From positions 126,001 to 190,000 of the forward strand of contig MNCI01000651.1 of NCBI GenBank assembly GCA_015680685.1: DNA of 64,000 bases, read 5' to 3'. Positions 24,400 to 35,876 of this stretch are shown here, in pieces. The notes beneath the pieces are model-generated. The model did no database searches, had not been told where the DNA came from, and saw only the letters and a list, made by a program, of their open reading frames with translations. How positions within the stretch are numbered: position 1 is the stretch's first letter; every line of letters begins with the position of its first letter. Source of the DNA: Gnetum montanum. Taxonomy: Eukaryota; Streptophyta; Gnetopsida; Gnetales; Gnetaceae. The position numbers were made by a program, and so were the translations under genes.

Positions 24400-25368
24400 C
24401 CAATTAATAGTTGTCAAATCCATGGATTTTAGGGCTATCCAAGTTGGAGGGCACCCCATCCATGCTAGCCAGCATGGCCTAGCATGGTTGGGTGGGTTGT
24501 ATTCACCAAATACCAATATTAACCTTCCAATTAACATATTATAACCCTATAATCTTCTTGAAGTCTTTGATAGCCAAAAATTAACCAAAACTAAGTTAAA
24601 TTTAGTGCCTAACACCTTCACCACACTAGAGAACCCCTCACCCATGCTAGCCACCCTAGGTCTAGCATGGATACCCTAGGGATGATTTGTAAAAATTAAT
24701 TAATGTCCTAAAACTGTGTAATAACTCACTAGTTTGACCCTAGATCCCTACCATGCTTTCTAATAGCCATTAAACACTAGAAGCCATGCCAAAATGGCCA
24801 AACACTATCATCCCCACTTCATTCATGCTGAGGCCATGTTGGCTAGTGTGGCTTATCGATGAATGACTATAAAAAAATATCAAAGGGCTTTCAAATTTAT
24901 CAGTTTAATGCTAAACCTTATCCATCAATGTTTGCAAATATAGGAGCTCAAATGCTTAGTTGATTTGATGCTAGAACCCACCAGAAATCTATATTCCAAG
25001 GTAGCCATGGTGAGGAAGGCTATAGCCATGCTAGCCAATGTGAGTAAGCTTTTGCCTTAGTTTTGATAGCACATCAACATACCTAAAAGCCTAAAACTTG
25101 GCTTGCTAGAGCGTAGGGCTAAAAAACCTTGAACTAAAAGCCATTTAAACTTATTTCAAACATAAAATCCCATCGTACCCCTCACCCATATTGGAGCGAG
25201 GCTACCTAGCATGGCTTGAGGGGGTATAACCATAAAAAAGCCCAAATAACCATCAAACATGAATAGATACAAGTCTAAACCTTAAATATGACTACTAGGA
25301 ATGCTAGAAGCCTAAAAACTTGGTCAACTTGTCTTTGAAACTATACATGAACCAAAAATAAAAAGTAT
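24400..25368 (+). repeat. ~185-bp tandem array of element A, left part
   Basis: Degenerate units are anchored by a CCCATGCTAGCC..AGCATGG block at about 24461, 24643, 24824, 25005 and 25185, intervals of 180-182. Units contain repeated openings such as 'ACCCCTCACCCATGCTAGCCA'-like strings and text resembling the array of copy B on the opposite strand. The array is interrupted at 25369 by the Copia-type element and resumes at 31955. Confidence 0.7.
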
Positions 25369-25369
25369 T

Positions 25370-26467
25370 TATGAATCATTCAACTTAGAAAGGGGGATGA
25401 ATAAGTTCCTTGAATTAAAACTCTAAGAAACAAAGCACACACATCAAATTTAACATGGTTCTTCTTGGATAGTCTACATGTGGAGGATAGATAGCAAGAA
25501 CACCTTCAAAATTTGTTAGTCTTAAAATATGGTTGAAAGGTCCACACCCTATATAGTCTTCAAGCCACACTCCAAAGTGTTGTACCATAGCACCAATCAC
25601 TCAACCCTACAAGGTCCCTTTAGTCTTGAAAATTTGATTTCAAGGCTTCCATAGCCGTTACAATCTTGGGCTCCACACTAGAGTGTTGTACTATAGTATC
25701 AACAACTCAATCCTATAGGATCCCAACAAGGTCATGCACATTAACCCTATAGGGCAACAAGAGAATAACAATTACATGGAATAATTGCAACTTAGTTTGC
25801 TAATCCTTGTATGTTTAAGTACAACACACATTACAATATCTTACAATGCCAAAATGATAATATAATGATGAGAAAAAAAGAATTCAATGATTGCAACTAA
25901 TTCTACAATGATTACATTAAAATGCTTGCACATTTCCTAATGCATATGAAGTGTTCTTATAGATGCTATGTTTTGAAATCCATCTTAGAAATTGTGCAAT
26001 GACTATCCAATGATCATTAACAATCATGGAAGACATCTTCTTTATGGTTGAGACATCTCTTTAAATTTTCCTTCAATTATGGGAAGACATCTTTGTCTAG
26101 AAAATATGTATTTTTGAAATTTTCATTCTTGGAAGATGTATTTATCTCATGAAAGATGTCTTTCTAGTACTAGCCTTCATTCTATGAAGATGTCTTTCTA
26201 TGATGAAGACATCTTTGCTTGAAGAAAGATGCTTATTGTTTCTTAAAGACGTCTTTGCTTGAGATTACTCCAATTTTGCCAAGATGTTTACTATTTCCTC
26301 TAGACATCTTTCTTTCACTTTCTTTGTCTTTTAAATTCATCATTCCTTATCCAAGACCTTGCACAATTTATGTTCTTATCCTACAAGCACAATAACCACA
26401 CACACATACAAACAACCTTGTCTTTGATTTTTCTTAATGTTTTGACATACTAAAACCGAGAGGTCCA
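25370..26467 (-). repeat. 3' LTR of the Copia-type element
   Basis: About 1.1 kb, aligning end to end with 30851-31953. On the minus strand it starts TGGACCTCTCGGTTTTAG and ends ..GATTCATA. It carries a cluster of GACGTC-type palindromes (26025-26320), listed separately. Confidence 0.8.
26025..26320. promoter_or_regulatory. Array of AAGAYGTCTTT palindromes in LTR U3
   Basis: About ten copies of AAGACATCTTT, AAAGATGTCTTT and one undecayed AAAGACGTCTTT (26246) lie in both orientations within 300 bases. The second LTR repeats the pattern (31515-31800, undecayed GAGACGTCTTC at 31518). The ancestral unit was probably the palindrome AAAGACGTCTTT, whose CpG has decayed to CA or TG. The GACGTC core is the kind of site bound by plant bZIP factors; the regulatory role is inferred. 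Confidence 0.55.
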
Positions 26468-26483
26468 TAATCTCACCCTTCTT
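26468..26483 (-). promoter_or_regulatory. Polypurine tract of the Copia-type element
   Basis: The minus strand reads AAGAAGGGTGAGATTA directly before the 3' LTR start TGGACC. This is the position and base content expected for the primer of plus-strand DNA synthesis. Confidence 0.6.
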
Positions 26484-26911
26484 GGTAATGTTAAAAACTT
26501 AAGAAAATGAGTTATTATTCTTCTAAAAATAAAAAAGCATAATAATAACACATTTTAGCTACTTCTCCTCATTTTTGAACATAACCAAAAATGGCAAAGT
26601 ATAGAAAGCAAATAGAGAGAAAAAAATCACCATAAAAAATATAGTAAGAAAAGCATAAAGACATATAAATTCCTATGGAAATTAGGGATTAGGATAAGCA
26701 CGGAGGGTTAATAGGATGTGAGTTGAGTATAATAAAAATTAATAGACCACATAGAGATAACTAGAAAACACACCATCTATCCATAACCATCAGCAAACTA
26801 GTTTACATCAAATTGTCCAGAAGCATCTCAAAGTACAATTATGCATAGATTAATGACATATGTGCAAAGTCCAAAATCACATATTTGAGAGCCAAAAAAT
26901 GTCTCATCATT

Positions 26912-28521
26912 TTATATCACCAAAAGGAGAGGATAATCAACCTATTGAGATCTCTATAACTAGCCTCAATAGCATTCTCAAACTTAGAATCCATTGCTAC
27001 TTGAGATGGATGATAAGTCTCATCCTCATCATCATCACTATTGGTGCTGGGACAACTAGATTTCTAAGTGTCCTCATTTAAGGACTCAACTTGATATAGT
27101 AGAGCCTACCTAGGATGAAGATTCACTCAAAACTGAGAGAGTGCTAGTGGAGCTGGTGGCTACTAAACAAGGATCCATTAGGCTGTGGTCTCAAATATGC
27201 TCTTCATAGCTCATTGCTCAAAAGAGCTAGGAGTATTAGCAAGGGGTGGAACAATGTGAGTAGGTGGAAGTAGATCATGGTGCTCTAACTGCTACATGGA
27301 AGCATGATGCTCCCCCTAAATACTAGCTAGGGATGCCTCTAGCTCAGAATCTAACTCCATCCTAAAGTCATATGTGCATGAGGTGCCTACTACTAAAGAA
27401 TGTTGTGGAGGAATAGGAGCATCCTCCTCATTGTCAGAGATAGGAGGAGTAGTAACCTCCTCAAATACCTACCCATCAAAGAGAGGAGAAATTCCAACTT
27501 CATCTAAATTCTTATGCAAGTAAGAAAGGTTCCTCCCAAGCTTTCCAATGGCATGGACAAAGTACTAAAACAACTTCTTTAGAGAAGAATAAATCTAAGC
27601 ACTCAAGGATTTTGATCTTTGGAATTGTGGAGAGGATTCCTTCTTATGTTTTAGAGGTCTAGTGGGTCCTACTTCTTCTACATAAGAAGAACTCCTCTTC
27701 TCAATGTACTCATTGAGACTCTTCTTACCTTTAAGCAAAAGAAACTTTGGAAAAGGTAGATCCCTCTAGTGGATTAATGGGCTGATGAGGTAGGGGTACT
27801 CATGTATTATCTCCTTGGAATATAGACTCAAAATGGCTTGATAAGAAGTGTGTCCTAGTTCCAATGGGAACCCTATAAGTAGACAATAAAGTGCAAAACC
27901 CTGGGGTGGTAGTAGATAATTGTAACTACCTCCCTTCACCATTATGTTATACAACATTATAAGTGATAACGTGGAGGCATTAGGAGTTATATTACTCTAA
28001 TCAATATGACCCTTATCAAATGATATATCTCTCCCAAATGAAACATCACAAAATTCACCATGAGCTATAGGCATTATACCATTGGTGTTGATATCATGCA
28101 TAGTATAAAAGGTAACCCAAAATACATTAGAAGTAGAAATACCTAGAAGGGCATTTACAATTTGGGGAAAGACTTCAATAATAATTTCACCAACAATGGA
28201 TGTGAATGCCCCAACAACAACATCAAGAATAACAATATTATAATAGAATTCTCTAACAAGCACTTCAGCGATAAGAAAATTCATAAAAATGAAAGTTGGC
28301 TAGTTCAAAATTTTAAAATAATCTAACAAATCTTGTTTTCTAAGAAGTGGAGAATTAAGAGAATTCTTAGAAACAATAGTAGTAGTTCTTGTAGCTTCAA
28401 ACCTATGCTGAGAATCTGTACTTCAAAATTGAGGCATGTATGAAGGCATTGCATTGCTAGAACTTCCTCTTACACATTTTTTGTATGGATTTCTTGATGT
28501 ATAAATCTTCTTGTGGGCCAT
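26912..28521 (-). pseudogene. ORF2 of the Copia-type element, plant-transposon-domain-like
   Basis: Starts at a Met at 28521 (MAHKKIYTSRNPYKK, basic) and stays in one frame to beyond 27766, with stops from C-to-T changes; a frameshift occurs before the terminal stop near 26912. Two blocks look like the 'putative plant transposon protein' domain (PF20167 type): LVREFYYNIVI..FPQIVNALLGI (28265-28135) and HTSYQAILSLYSKEI..YPYLISPLIH (27865-27775). The C-terminal part is acidic (SDNEEDAPIPPQ, TNSDDDEDETYHPSQ). About 530 codons. The function is not known to me. It lies where pol would be, on the same strand as Gag. Confidence 0.55.
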
Positions 28522-29199
28522 CTCTAATGAAATTACTACAAATTATGCAGCTCCAATCATCTTTGTGTATTCTCTGTGAAGGAATATGACAAAAATGGGG
28601 GTTTTGTCTTTTATATCCATAGGAAAACTAGGGCTTTGAAAGAAAGAAGAGACATATTTTTTTGACAAAAATTTATTTTTCACATGTTAAAAATACAATA
28701 TACATCTTTCATTTACAAACGACACCTTTCCTATAGTTAATTAAAAAATTAGAGAGACGTATTTGTTGTTTCAAAGATGTCTTTGAAGAGACATCTTTCA
28801 CTCTTAAAAGATGTCTTTTGTAAAAAATTAGGATGAGGTTTTTGGAAGGCTCCAATTGGTCTATAGTCTCTATGAAACCTTGAAAACAGAAAGAAAAACT
28901 TACCTCTATCTACTTTTCATGTTATCAGAAGGTGATGAAGTTCAAAGAGCTAGAGAATGGGTTCCCTCTTTTGAGGACTCTTATTTAAACTAAACTTCCC
29001 CAATGTCCAAGATATGACTTCCTCTTACAAAATTATTAGTGAAAGTGTCCTAATGCCTTTGGTCCTATCATTTAATTCTTCATTTCTTCTTGATAGCCTT
29101 GGTGCTTTGAGTTGATTTCCAATCTTCTTTATGATCTTGCATAAAACCCTTTCTTCGTGCACTTTGATAGAACCAAGGAGTCTTGTGATATGCCCATGT
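28522..29199. other. Spacer between Gag and ORF2
   Basis: No coding signal. Contains further AAAGATGTCTTT and AGACATCTTT palindromes (28750-28822), so the LTR motif also occurs inside the element. Confidence 0.45.
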
Positions 29200-30798
29200 A
29201 CTCATCTGATATAAATTTAGATTTCATTCCCATTGTTTATATCAAATCTAATTACAATAATAACATCTAATTCTCCTATTTAAGAAATGACTAGAAGGAC
29301 CAAACCTTTGAGGAGTTTTTATTGAATAGTAGCTTCCTTGATGTAGTGTTCTTATTCCTTGAAGGTTTCTTTAGATGGGATGAAGGTTGTGCAAGTTCCT
29401 CTTCTTGGTGGTAGCACCAAGTCCACTTTTATCTTGTGGACTTATTCCTTATTCAAGAACCATTTAAAGAGACTCATTTCCTTTAGCTAGCCTTTCATTC
29501 ACCAAATTAACATTTGCAAGTTCTTCTTTCATCGACTCACATGATTTGGTTAGTTCTTCTTTCTTAGCGTTGAGGTCTGAGACTTATTTGTTAAGATTAG
29601 AAGTAGTCAAGTTTAATGAGGATATTTCCTAATCTTTAGGCCTAAATTGTTTATTGAACTTAGTGCAAAGTTTCTAAAAATTTAAAAGTTCTTTACATAA
29701 TAAATTAGACCTCTCGTTATCATTAACTTCATTGTCTAATGAATCACCATTAGTATGGGCCATGTAGATGAGATGAGAATTTCCAACATCTTCTTCTACT
29801 TCTTCTTCAGTCTACTCCCCATCATCCCAACTTGTATAGAGGTTTGTTTTCTTAACTTCTTCAATGAATTTATTCTTGAATTACATCTTGAAGATACTAG
29901 GAAATTTGGGGCCCATATGGCCTCTTCCATCACACATACAACATTCTATAGAAGAGAAATATAAATTATAATTTAAAATATTCTTACTTCTTTTACTACC
30001 TTTGGACTAATTGAATTTTTGCTAATGTGTTCCTTTGTTCCTTCTAGTGATTAGTCATTGTAGCTTTCTAGTGAAAAAGGCAATCTAATATTCATCTCCC
30101 TCATCATTCTCATTGAGCTCCTTCTTCTTTGAGGTAGTTTTCAAGATGATGGGTCTTTCTTGAATAGCTACTTTGCTTATGAGATTCATTTCATAGGTGA
30201 TAAGATCACTTTGAAGTTCCTCAAATTTTAAAGTTAAGAAATCTCTAATTTTCTCCATGGTTGTGACCTTTGGTGTAAACTCCAGTTAAAAGTTCATAAT
30301 CAATTTGATAATTACATCACTATTGGGTAGATCTTTTCCTGTTCCTCTAATTGCTACAACAATATTGTTAGCTCTAGAAAAATAATCCTTTATTTTCTCA
30401 CCTTCTCTCATTTTGAGTGTATTTTGTTCACTTTGTAAAACTAACCATTTTGATTACTTAACAATAGAGGTTCCTTCATAAGTAGTTTCTAAAATTTGCA
30501 AAATTTCCTTGGTCATTTTATGTCATGCTACCCTATTAAATTAAGATTTATTTAATGCACAATATAAGTAATTTTATTGCTTTTGAATCAAACATGAACT
30601 TATCCTTTTCTTTTTAAGACCATTTTCTTGGGGCTTGATGATGCTAGTAGTGTCATAAATAGGTGGAGCCTAGCCTTCCTAAATTCACTCCTATATTTAA
30701 AACTCCATATATTCAAAGTATCCTTGCAACCTAGATTTCCAATAGGCAAAGTAAAATTTATCAAACATGAGTGGCTTTGTGTAAGAAGTCCCCTCCAT
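29200..30798 (-). pseudogene. Copia-type Gag (UBN2-like), broken
   Basis: Starts at a Met at 30798 with the block PLMFDKFYFAYWKSRLQGYF, the N-terminal signature of Copia Gag. The UBN2-type core follows (ILETTYEGTSIVK at ~30480, then MREGEKIKDYFSRANNIV, then GTGKDLPNSDVIIKLI and FTPKVTTMEK). A zinc knuckle CCMCDGRGHMGPKFP at about 29930 has its last Cys changed to Phe. A predicted coiled coil follows (SDLNAKKEELTKSCESMKEE, about 29575-29515). A second CYYCN knuckle lies near 29270. Coiled coils after the knuckle are typical of SIRE/Maximus-like Gag. Stops are mostly Gln-to-TAG/TAA. Confidence 0.7.
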
Positions 30799-30836
30799 CT
30801 TTCACTCTTGAAGTTGATGATGATAGAAGAGTACTA

Positions 30837-30850
30837 GGCTCTGATACACT
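30837..30850 (-). promoter_or_regulatory. Primer-binding site of the Copia-type element
   Basis: The minus strand reads AGTGTATCAGAGCC, close to TGGTATCAGAGCC, the complement of the initiator-Met tRNA 3' end used by most plant Copia elements. It abuts the 5' LTR and fixes the minus-strand orientation of the element. Confidence 0.75.
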
Positions 30851-31953
30851 TGTGGATCATTGAACTTAGAAGGGGGGAGATGAATAAGTTCTCTAAATTA
30901 AAAATTATAAAAAAAAAGTGCACACACCAAAATTAATATGGTTCCCCAACTTGGGTAGTCCACACTCTGAGGATAGATCGTAAGCATGCCTCTGGAGATT
31001 GTTGCTCTTAAAATGTGGTTGAAGGATCCACATCCTATATAGTATTCAAGCCTTACTTTGGAGTACTATACTACAACACCAATCACTCAACCCTACAAGG
31101 TTCCTTCAAGCTTGAAAATATGTTTTTAAGGCTTCCAAAACCTTTCCAACTTTGAGCTCTACATTAGAGTGTTGAACTGTAGCACTGACAACTCAATCTT
31201 GTAAGATCCCAACAAGATCAAGCACATAAACCCCATAGGACAACACAAGAATAATGATTACAAGAAATAATTGCAACTCAATTTGCTAATCCTTGTACGT
31301 TTGAGTACAACATACTTTATAGTACCTTCCAATGCTAAAATGATAATACAATGGGGAGCAATAAAGAATTCAATGCTTGTAAATGAATGTACAATGCTTA
31401 CATCAACAAACTTTTATATTTTCCAATGCATTTGAAGTATTCTTATAGCTATTTTATTTCTAAATCCATCTTGGAATTTATCCAAAAGCTAAGCAACAAT
31501 CATTAATAGTCATGGGAGACGTCTTCTTTGTGCCTAAGATGTCTCTTTGAATTTGCCTTTAATTCAAAAAATATTTCTTTGTCTTGGAAAGACATCTTTC
31601 TAACATCTTCATTCTTGGAAGATGTCTTTGTCTCATGGAATATGTATTTCTAGTATTTATGTTCATTCTATGAAGACATCTTTCTGTGATAAAGACATCT
31701 TTTCCTAGAGAAAGATGTCTACTGTTTCTTGAAGATGTATTTTCTTGAGATTACTTCAATTTTATCAAGATGTATGTTTTTCTCTAGAGATGTCTTTCTT
31801 TCACTTTCTTTATCTTTTGAATTCATCATTCCTTGTCCAAAACCTTGCACAGTCTATGTTCTTATCCTATAAGCACAGTAACCACACAGACATACAAACA
31901 ACCTTGTCTTCTATTTTTCTTAATGTTTTGACATACCAAAACCAAGAAGTCCA
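30851..31953 (-). repeat. 5' LTR of the Copia-type element
   Basis: About 1.1 kb. On the minus strand it begins TGGACTTCTTGGTTTTGG and ends ..GATCCACA before the primer site. It matches 25370-26467 over its whole length with many transitions, so the insertion is not recent. Confidence 0.8.
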
Positions 31954-31954
31954 T

Positions 31955-32640
31955 AGTATCCACATTGATTGGTACTAGAGATATGTTGGCTAGCATTTCC
32001 CTAGCATTAATAAGGTTCCCAACGAGGTTTTACCGAGATACAATCCATCAAATGGCCTAAAAACTCAACTAGAGAGCATACAACTACAAAACTCTATATT
32101 TAGCTACAATTTGATCCTATTTTGATCATGTAATCACTAATATTGGGCCATCCATGTTGAGACCCTCCCATCCATGCTAGCTAGCATGGCTCTTGGGGTA
32201 ACACCTTAAAACCTACTTTTATTATAAATTTTAACCTCCAAAATGATCAATTTTTATAATTGTGACCCTATGCTACCTTGGGATGTTCATAGAACATCAA
32301 TTTTAACACTTTGGATGCTATAAATTTAGTTTTCCTTTATAGCCATACTAGGGACACATTGACCATCATTTCTCTAATGTGGATGGTAGTTCCAAACCTC
32401 ATTTGTAACTTCCAAAGGTTCAAATTGATACTAGATTTGATCATTTCTCTTTACCAACATACTATTCTAACCATACCAATCCTTAGGAGTCCAAAATTGA
32501 TCAAATTTAATCTAGACAACCACATTACCATCCTATCCACATTAGGGGTCATTCCATCGAGGCTAGCCAATGTGGCTCTAGCATGGATCCAACTTAAATG
32601 CCTAGAAAAACCTTGTTTGAACCTAAAATAGCCTTAAAAC
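31955..32640 (+). repeat. ~185-bp tandem array of element A, right part
   Basis: Continuation of the array after the Copia-type insertion. Anchors are at about 31990, 32173, 32344 and 32553 with the same CCATGCTAGCTAGCATGG core. Together with the left part it gives about nine units. Confidence 0.65.
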
Positions 32641-33300
32641 AACATTCATAGATGCCCAAACCCACCTGTCAATATTGCAACCCCTTACCATATCTTGATG
32701 AGGCCTAGAAGTAGCAAAATCTCATCCTTTTTAACTAGTATTTTCCTTATTTTATCACACAATTTTCATCTTGGCTATTTTGACCTTATTTCATGATTTT
32801 TTTATTTATGTTGGCCTTATTATCATTAGTAGACCTCATTTGATTTTGACTCTTTATTTTGATCATATCTACCTTATTCTCTTTATTATGGTCTTTTTTG
32901 ATCTCTATCCTACCTTTGATTGATGTTAGGTGCTGGGGTTTGACCATTGTTGACCATCATTTGACACCATGTAACTGTGGTTTGCCAAGGCCTTAAATTG
33001 GCAAAATGGCCCACTAAGGTCTAAAAATGGTAAAAATGTAACCGTAGTTAACCATGTTTGACCTTATTTTTCATACTTTTATTATGCTTTAATATGTTTT
33101 TACCTTTTTTACCTTTATTTGATCTTATGTGGCCTTTGTTCCATCTTCTTTATTTTTACCTACCTCTTATAGCCTTGGTTGACCTTGTTTGCATTTTGTT
33201 TGATCTTGAAATAGCATGTGTTTACATAGTTACTAAGATACTTTATATTATTTTGGCATTATTTATTCATTTTTACCTAAGTGTCACTTAATGTGCTTAT
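32641..33300. other. Spacer between tandem array and RT of element A
   Basis: T-rich with many TTGACCTT-like strings. Similar to the matching spacer of copy B (41100-41640, opposite strand), including GCCCACTAAGGYCTAAAA. No coding motif. Confidence 0.5.
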
Positions 33301-33314
33301 GGTTGATATTCAAG

Positions 33315-35876
33315 AGTAGAGTATGAGTACCTTAGAGCAAATCAGTTTTCCTTTAAGCCTAAATAGATCCCATAGTAATATTGAATAGTGCATTGATCCT
33401 AACTGCCTAGATCTTGAGCCTAAAAGTCTTGTCGACCAACTAGCCTCTATAGAAAACCCTTTAGAGTGTCATGAAAACCTAGTCAAAAGGCTTGACCTCA
33501 AGGCTAGTGACATTACCAAATACTCTCTAGCTAAGGTTCTATCACGATACATAATGATGAGGAGAAAGCCCTAAAACTATGTTCCTCACTTGAACCTTAC
33601 CAGGCTTAAGACATCACCAAGGTCCTATGCGAAAACATTAAGATCTTTGCTTGGTCATATGAAGATAGGCCACGTTTTGATCCATGCCTAGTGTAATTAC
33701 AATATCATACTTGATATTACCATTAGACTAATCAAGGAAAATGTTTTTAAGATTAGACCTGATTTAGCCTTGGTAATTCATGATGAAATCATAAAACTCT
33801 ACCAAGTTGGTTTCATTAGAATTATTGATTATGTAGAATGGGTATCCAACATAGTGGTAGTCCCTAAAAAATGGGAGTATACACATTTGCATCAATTTTT
33901 GAGACCTAAATAAGGCAACTACAGAAGAATATTTCCCTTTACCTAGTATTGATTAACTTCTCAAATACTACAACTAGGCATGCCTTGTTATCCTTCATAG
34001 ATGGGTTCTCGAGATACAACCAAATTAGGATTATCACATAACATCAACTTAATAAGACCTTTATGACCCCTTGGGCTATCGTTTGTTATATTATGATTCC
34101 CTTTAGCTTAAATAATGCAGGAGAAACCTATAAACAAGCTATGATGTATATCTTTAGTGACTATATGCTAGGTTTTTTCAACGATTATGTAGGTGATATA
34201 GTTGTTCTATCCAAAGTCATTGAAAACCATGCACATGACCTTGACCTTGTGCTTAAATGATGCCTCAAGTATGAGCTTAGGGTTAACCCTTAAAGTATGT
34301 CTTTGACATCAAAAATAGTAAGATTCTTGGCTTTGTAGTATCTAAAGTGGAAATACATGTTGATCTTGATAAGGTTAAAGCCATATCCAAATTGGTAGCA
34401 CTAACTAATCTTAAGAAGCTTCAAGGATTACAAGATAGATTACAATTTATCTATAGGTTCATTGCTAGGCTTGTGAACAACTTACAACCTTTGCAACACT
34501 TGATTAAGAAAGGAGTTCACTATGAGTGAATGTCTCAATGCCAAGAAGTCTTTGAAAACCTTAAGCAAGAGTTGGCACAACTATTGATAGCCTATCCACC
34601 ACAAAAGGATAAGCCCTTTTATATCTACCTTGCTATCTCTAACATGTCCATTGCGTCTTTACTCTATCAAAATCAAGATGATGGAGTAGAGTTGCCAATA
34701 TACCACCATAGCCATGCATTAGTTGCCCATGATACTTGATACCTTGAAGTAGAGAAATATTGTCTATCCCTAGTATTCTCATTGAGGAAGTGATGAAACT
34801 ACCTATTTAGGAGCCAAGTTAATGTCATTTGAAAACATAATGTACTTAGAGTCATAATGAACAATATCTATGAGAGTAGCTAAATAGCCCATTGGAAAGC
34901 TATAATAGTAGAGTTTGATATATATTATGTCTCCCAAGCCTCAAAAAAAGACCAAGCTATAGCCACAAAACTTTTTGTTTCACCAGTAGAAGATAACACA
35001 ACCATTAATCTTGAATTCCTTGATGAATACATCAACATTATTAGCAATGTACCCAAGGACTATGACGTGGTCATGCACTTTGACAAAGCTTTAATTGCTC
35101 ATCTATCCAATGCTGCTACCATCAAAACCTTTCCATTTCGTGAAATCCAACACTTCACTTACAATTTTGAATTTTCTTGTACCAACAATGTAGCAGAGTA
35201 TGAATATTAATTAGGGGAATGATGGTAGCTTGTGACCTAGGAATAAATTTCTTAATGATCAAAAGAAATTCACAACTTGTGGTTAACCAAGTGACTAAGG
35301 TGTATGCATGCAAGATCAAACATTTACGACCTTACTATGACCTAGGAAGAAAATGATGCAATAATTTACAGACATTGATATCCAACATGTAGCTAGAAAT
35401 GAAAATACCATAGCTATTGCCATTGTGACACTACCCTTCAGTGTAACACCAATTGTGTTTAGTAATGTTTCCTCCTTAATTGTTAACTGTGATCCTACTA
35501 AGATGTGATATGATGATATCAAGTTTTACCCTATGCATGATGAACCTTCACAAGGCCTAATTCTTACTCAAAAAGATATTGTATGTAAATGATCAAAACA
35601 ATATGTCATAGTAGGTGATAACACATTATGTTGATAGTCCTATGATGGCATATTGTTAGTGTGCTTGGACAAAACTGAAGGCTACACAATCCTAGAGTAG
35701 GTTCACAAGGGTATATGTGGAGGACATATAGGACCTAGAGCCATGGTTGCTAGGGTTAAATGGATCTACTATTACTAGTCCTATAAGAAAAAAAATTGCT
35801 TGTAAAAGATCAAAATTTATGACACCAATAGCATAGGAACCTTATACATGAGCCACCAACTAAGTTACATACCTAT
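33315..35876 (+). pseudogene. Tat-like RT-RNase H-integrase remnant (element A)
   Basis: Order of domains: pre-RT linker (CIDPNCLDLEPKSLVDQ), RT from about 33750 (LALVIHDEIIKLYQVGFIR, then HALLSFIDGFSRYNQIRI), RNase H (KPFYIYLAISNMSIASLLYQ at ~34610), second archaeal-type RNase H (VVMHFDKA at ~35070, CTNNVAEYEY at ~35180), and the integrase zinc-binding N-terminus (HKGICGGHIGPRAM at ~35710). The RT active site YVDD is YVGD at 34186-34197, so a catalytic Asp is lost. Frameshifts occur, for example around 33900 and 33960. The integrase core is missing because the 3' LTR of B begins at 35877. Confidence 0.75.

Larger units (their letters stand above)
25369..31954 (-). mobile_element. Complete non-autonomous Copia-type LTR element (gag + ORF2)
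   Basis: About 6.6 kb between matching LTRs. The 5-base string AGTAT lies immediately outside both ends (25364-25368 and 31955-31959), a probable target-site duplication; the exact edge is uncertain by a base. The element reads on the minus strand: 5' LTR, PBS, Gag (30798-29200), ORF2 (28521-26912), PPT, 3' LTR. No protease, integrase, RT or RNase H is found, so it would depend on a helper element. It sits inside the tandem array of element A and is younger than that array. Confidence 0.75.
24094..35876 (+). mobile_element. Tat-like LTR element A (5' part lost, host of nested insertions)
   Basis: Plus-strand copy containing an array of ~185-bp units (24400-32640, interrupted), a spacer and an RT-to-integrase remnant that stops at 35876, where the 3' LTR of B begins. 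Its left edge abuts the LTR of copy D. The short stretch 24094-24130 (minus strand GGTAGGACCCACACTAGATCC) resembles GGTGGGGCCCACAATCC at about 44845-44865 of copy B. This is just upstream of B's antisense exon 1, so D probably inserted there. No LTR of A lies in the window. Confidence 0.55.
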
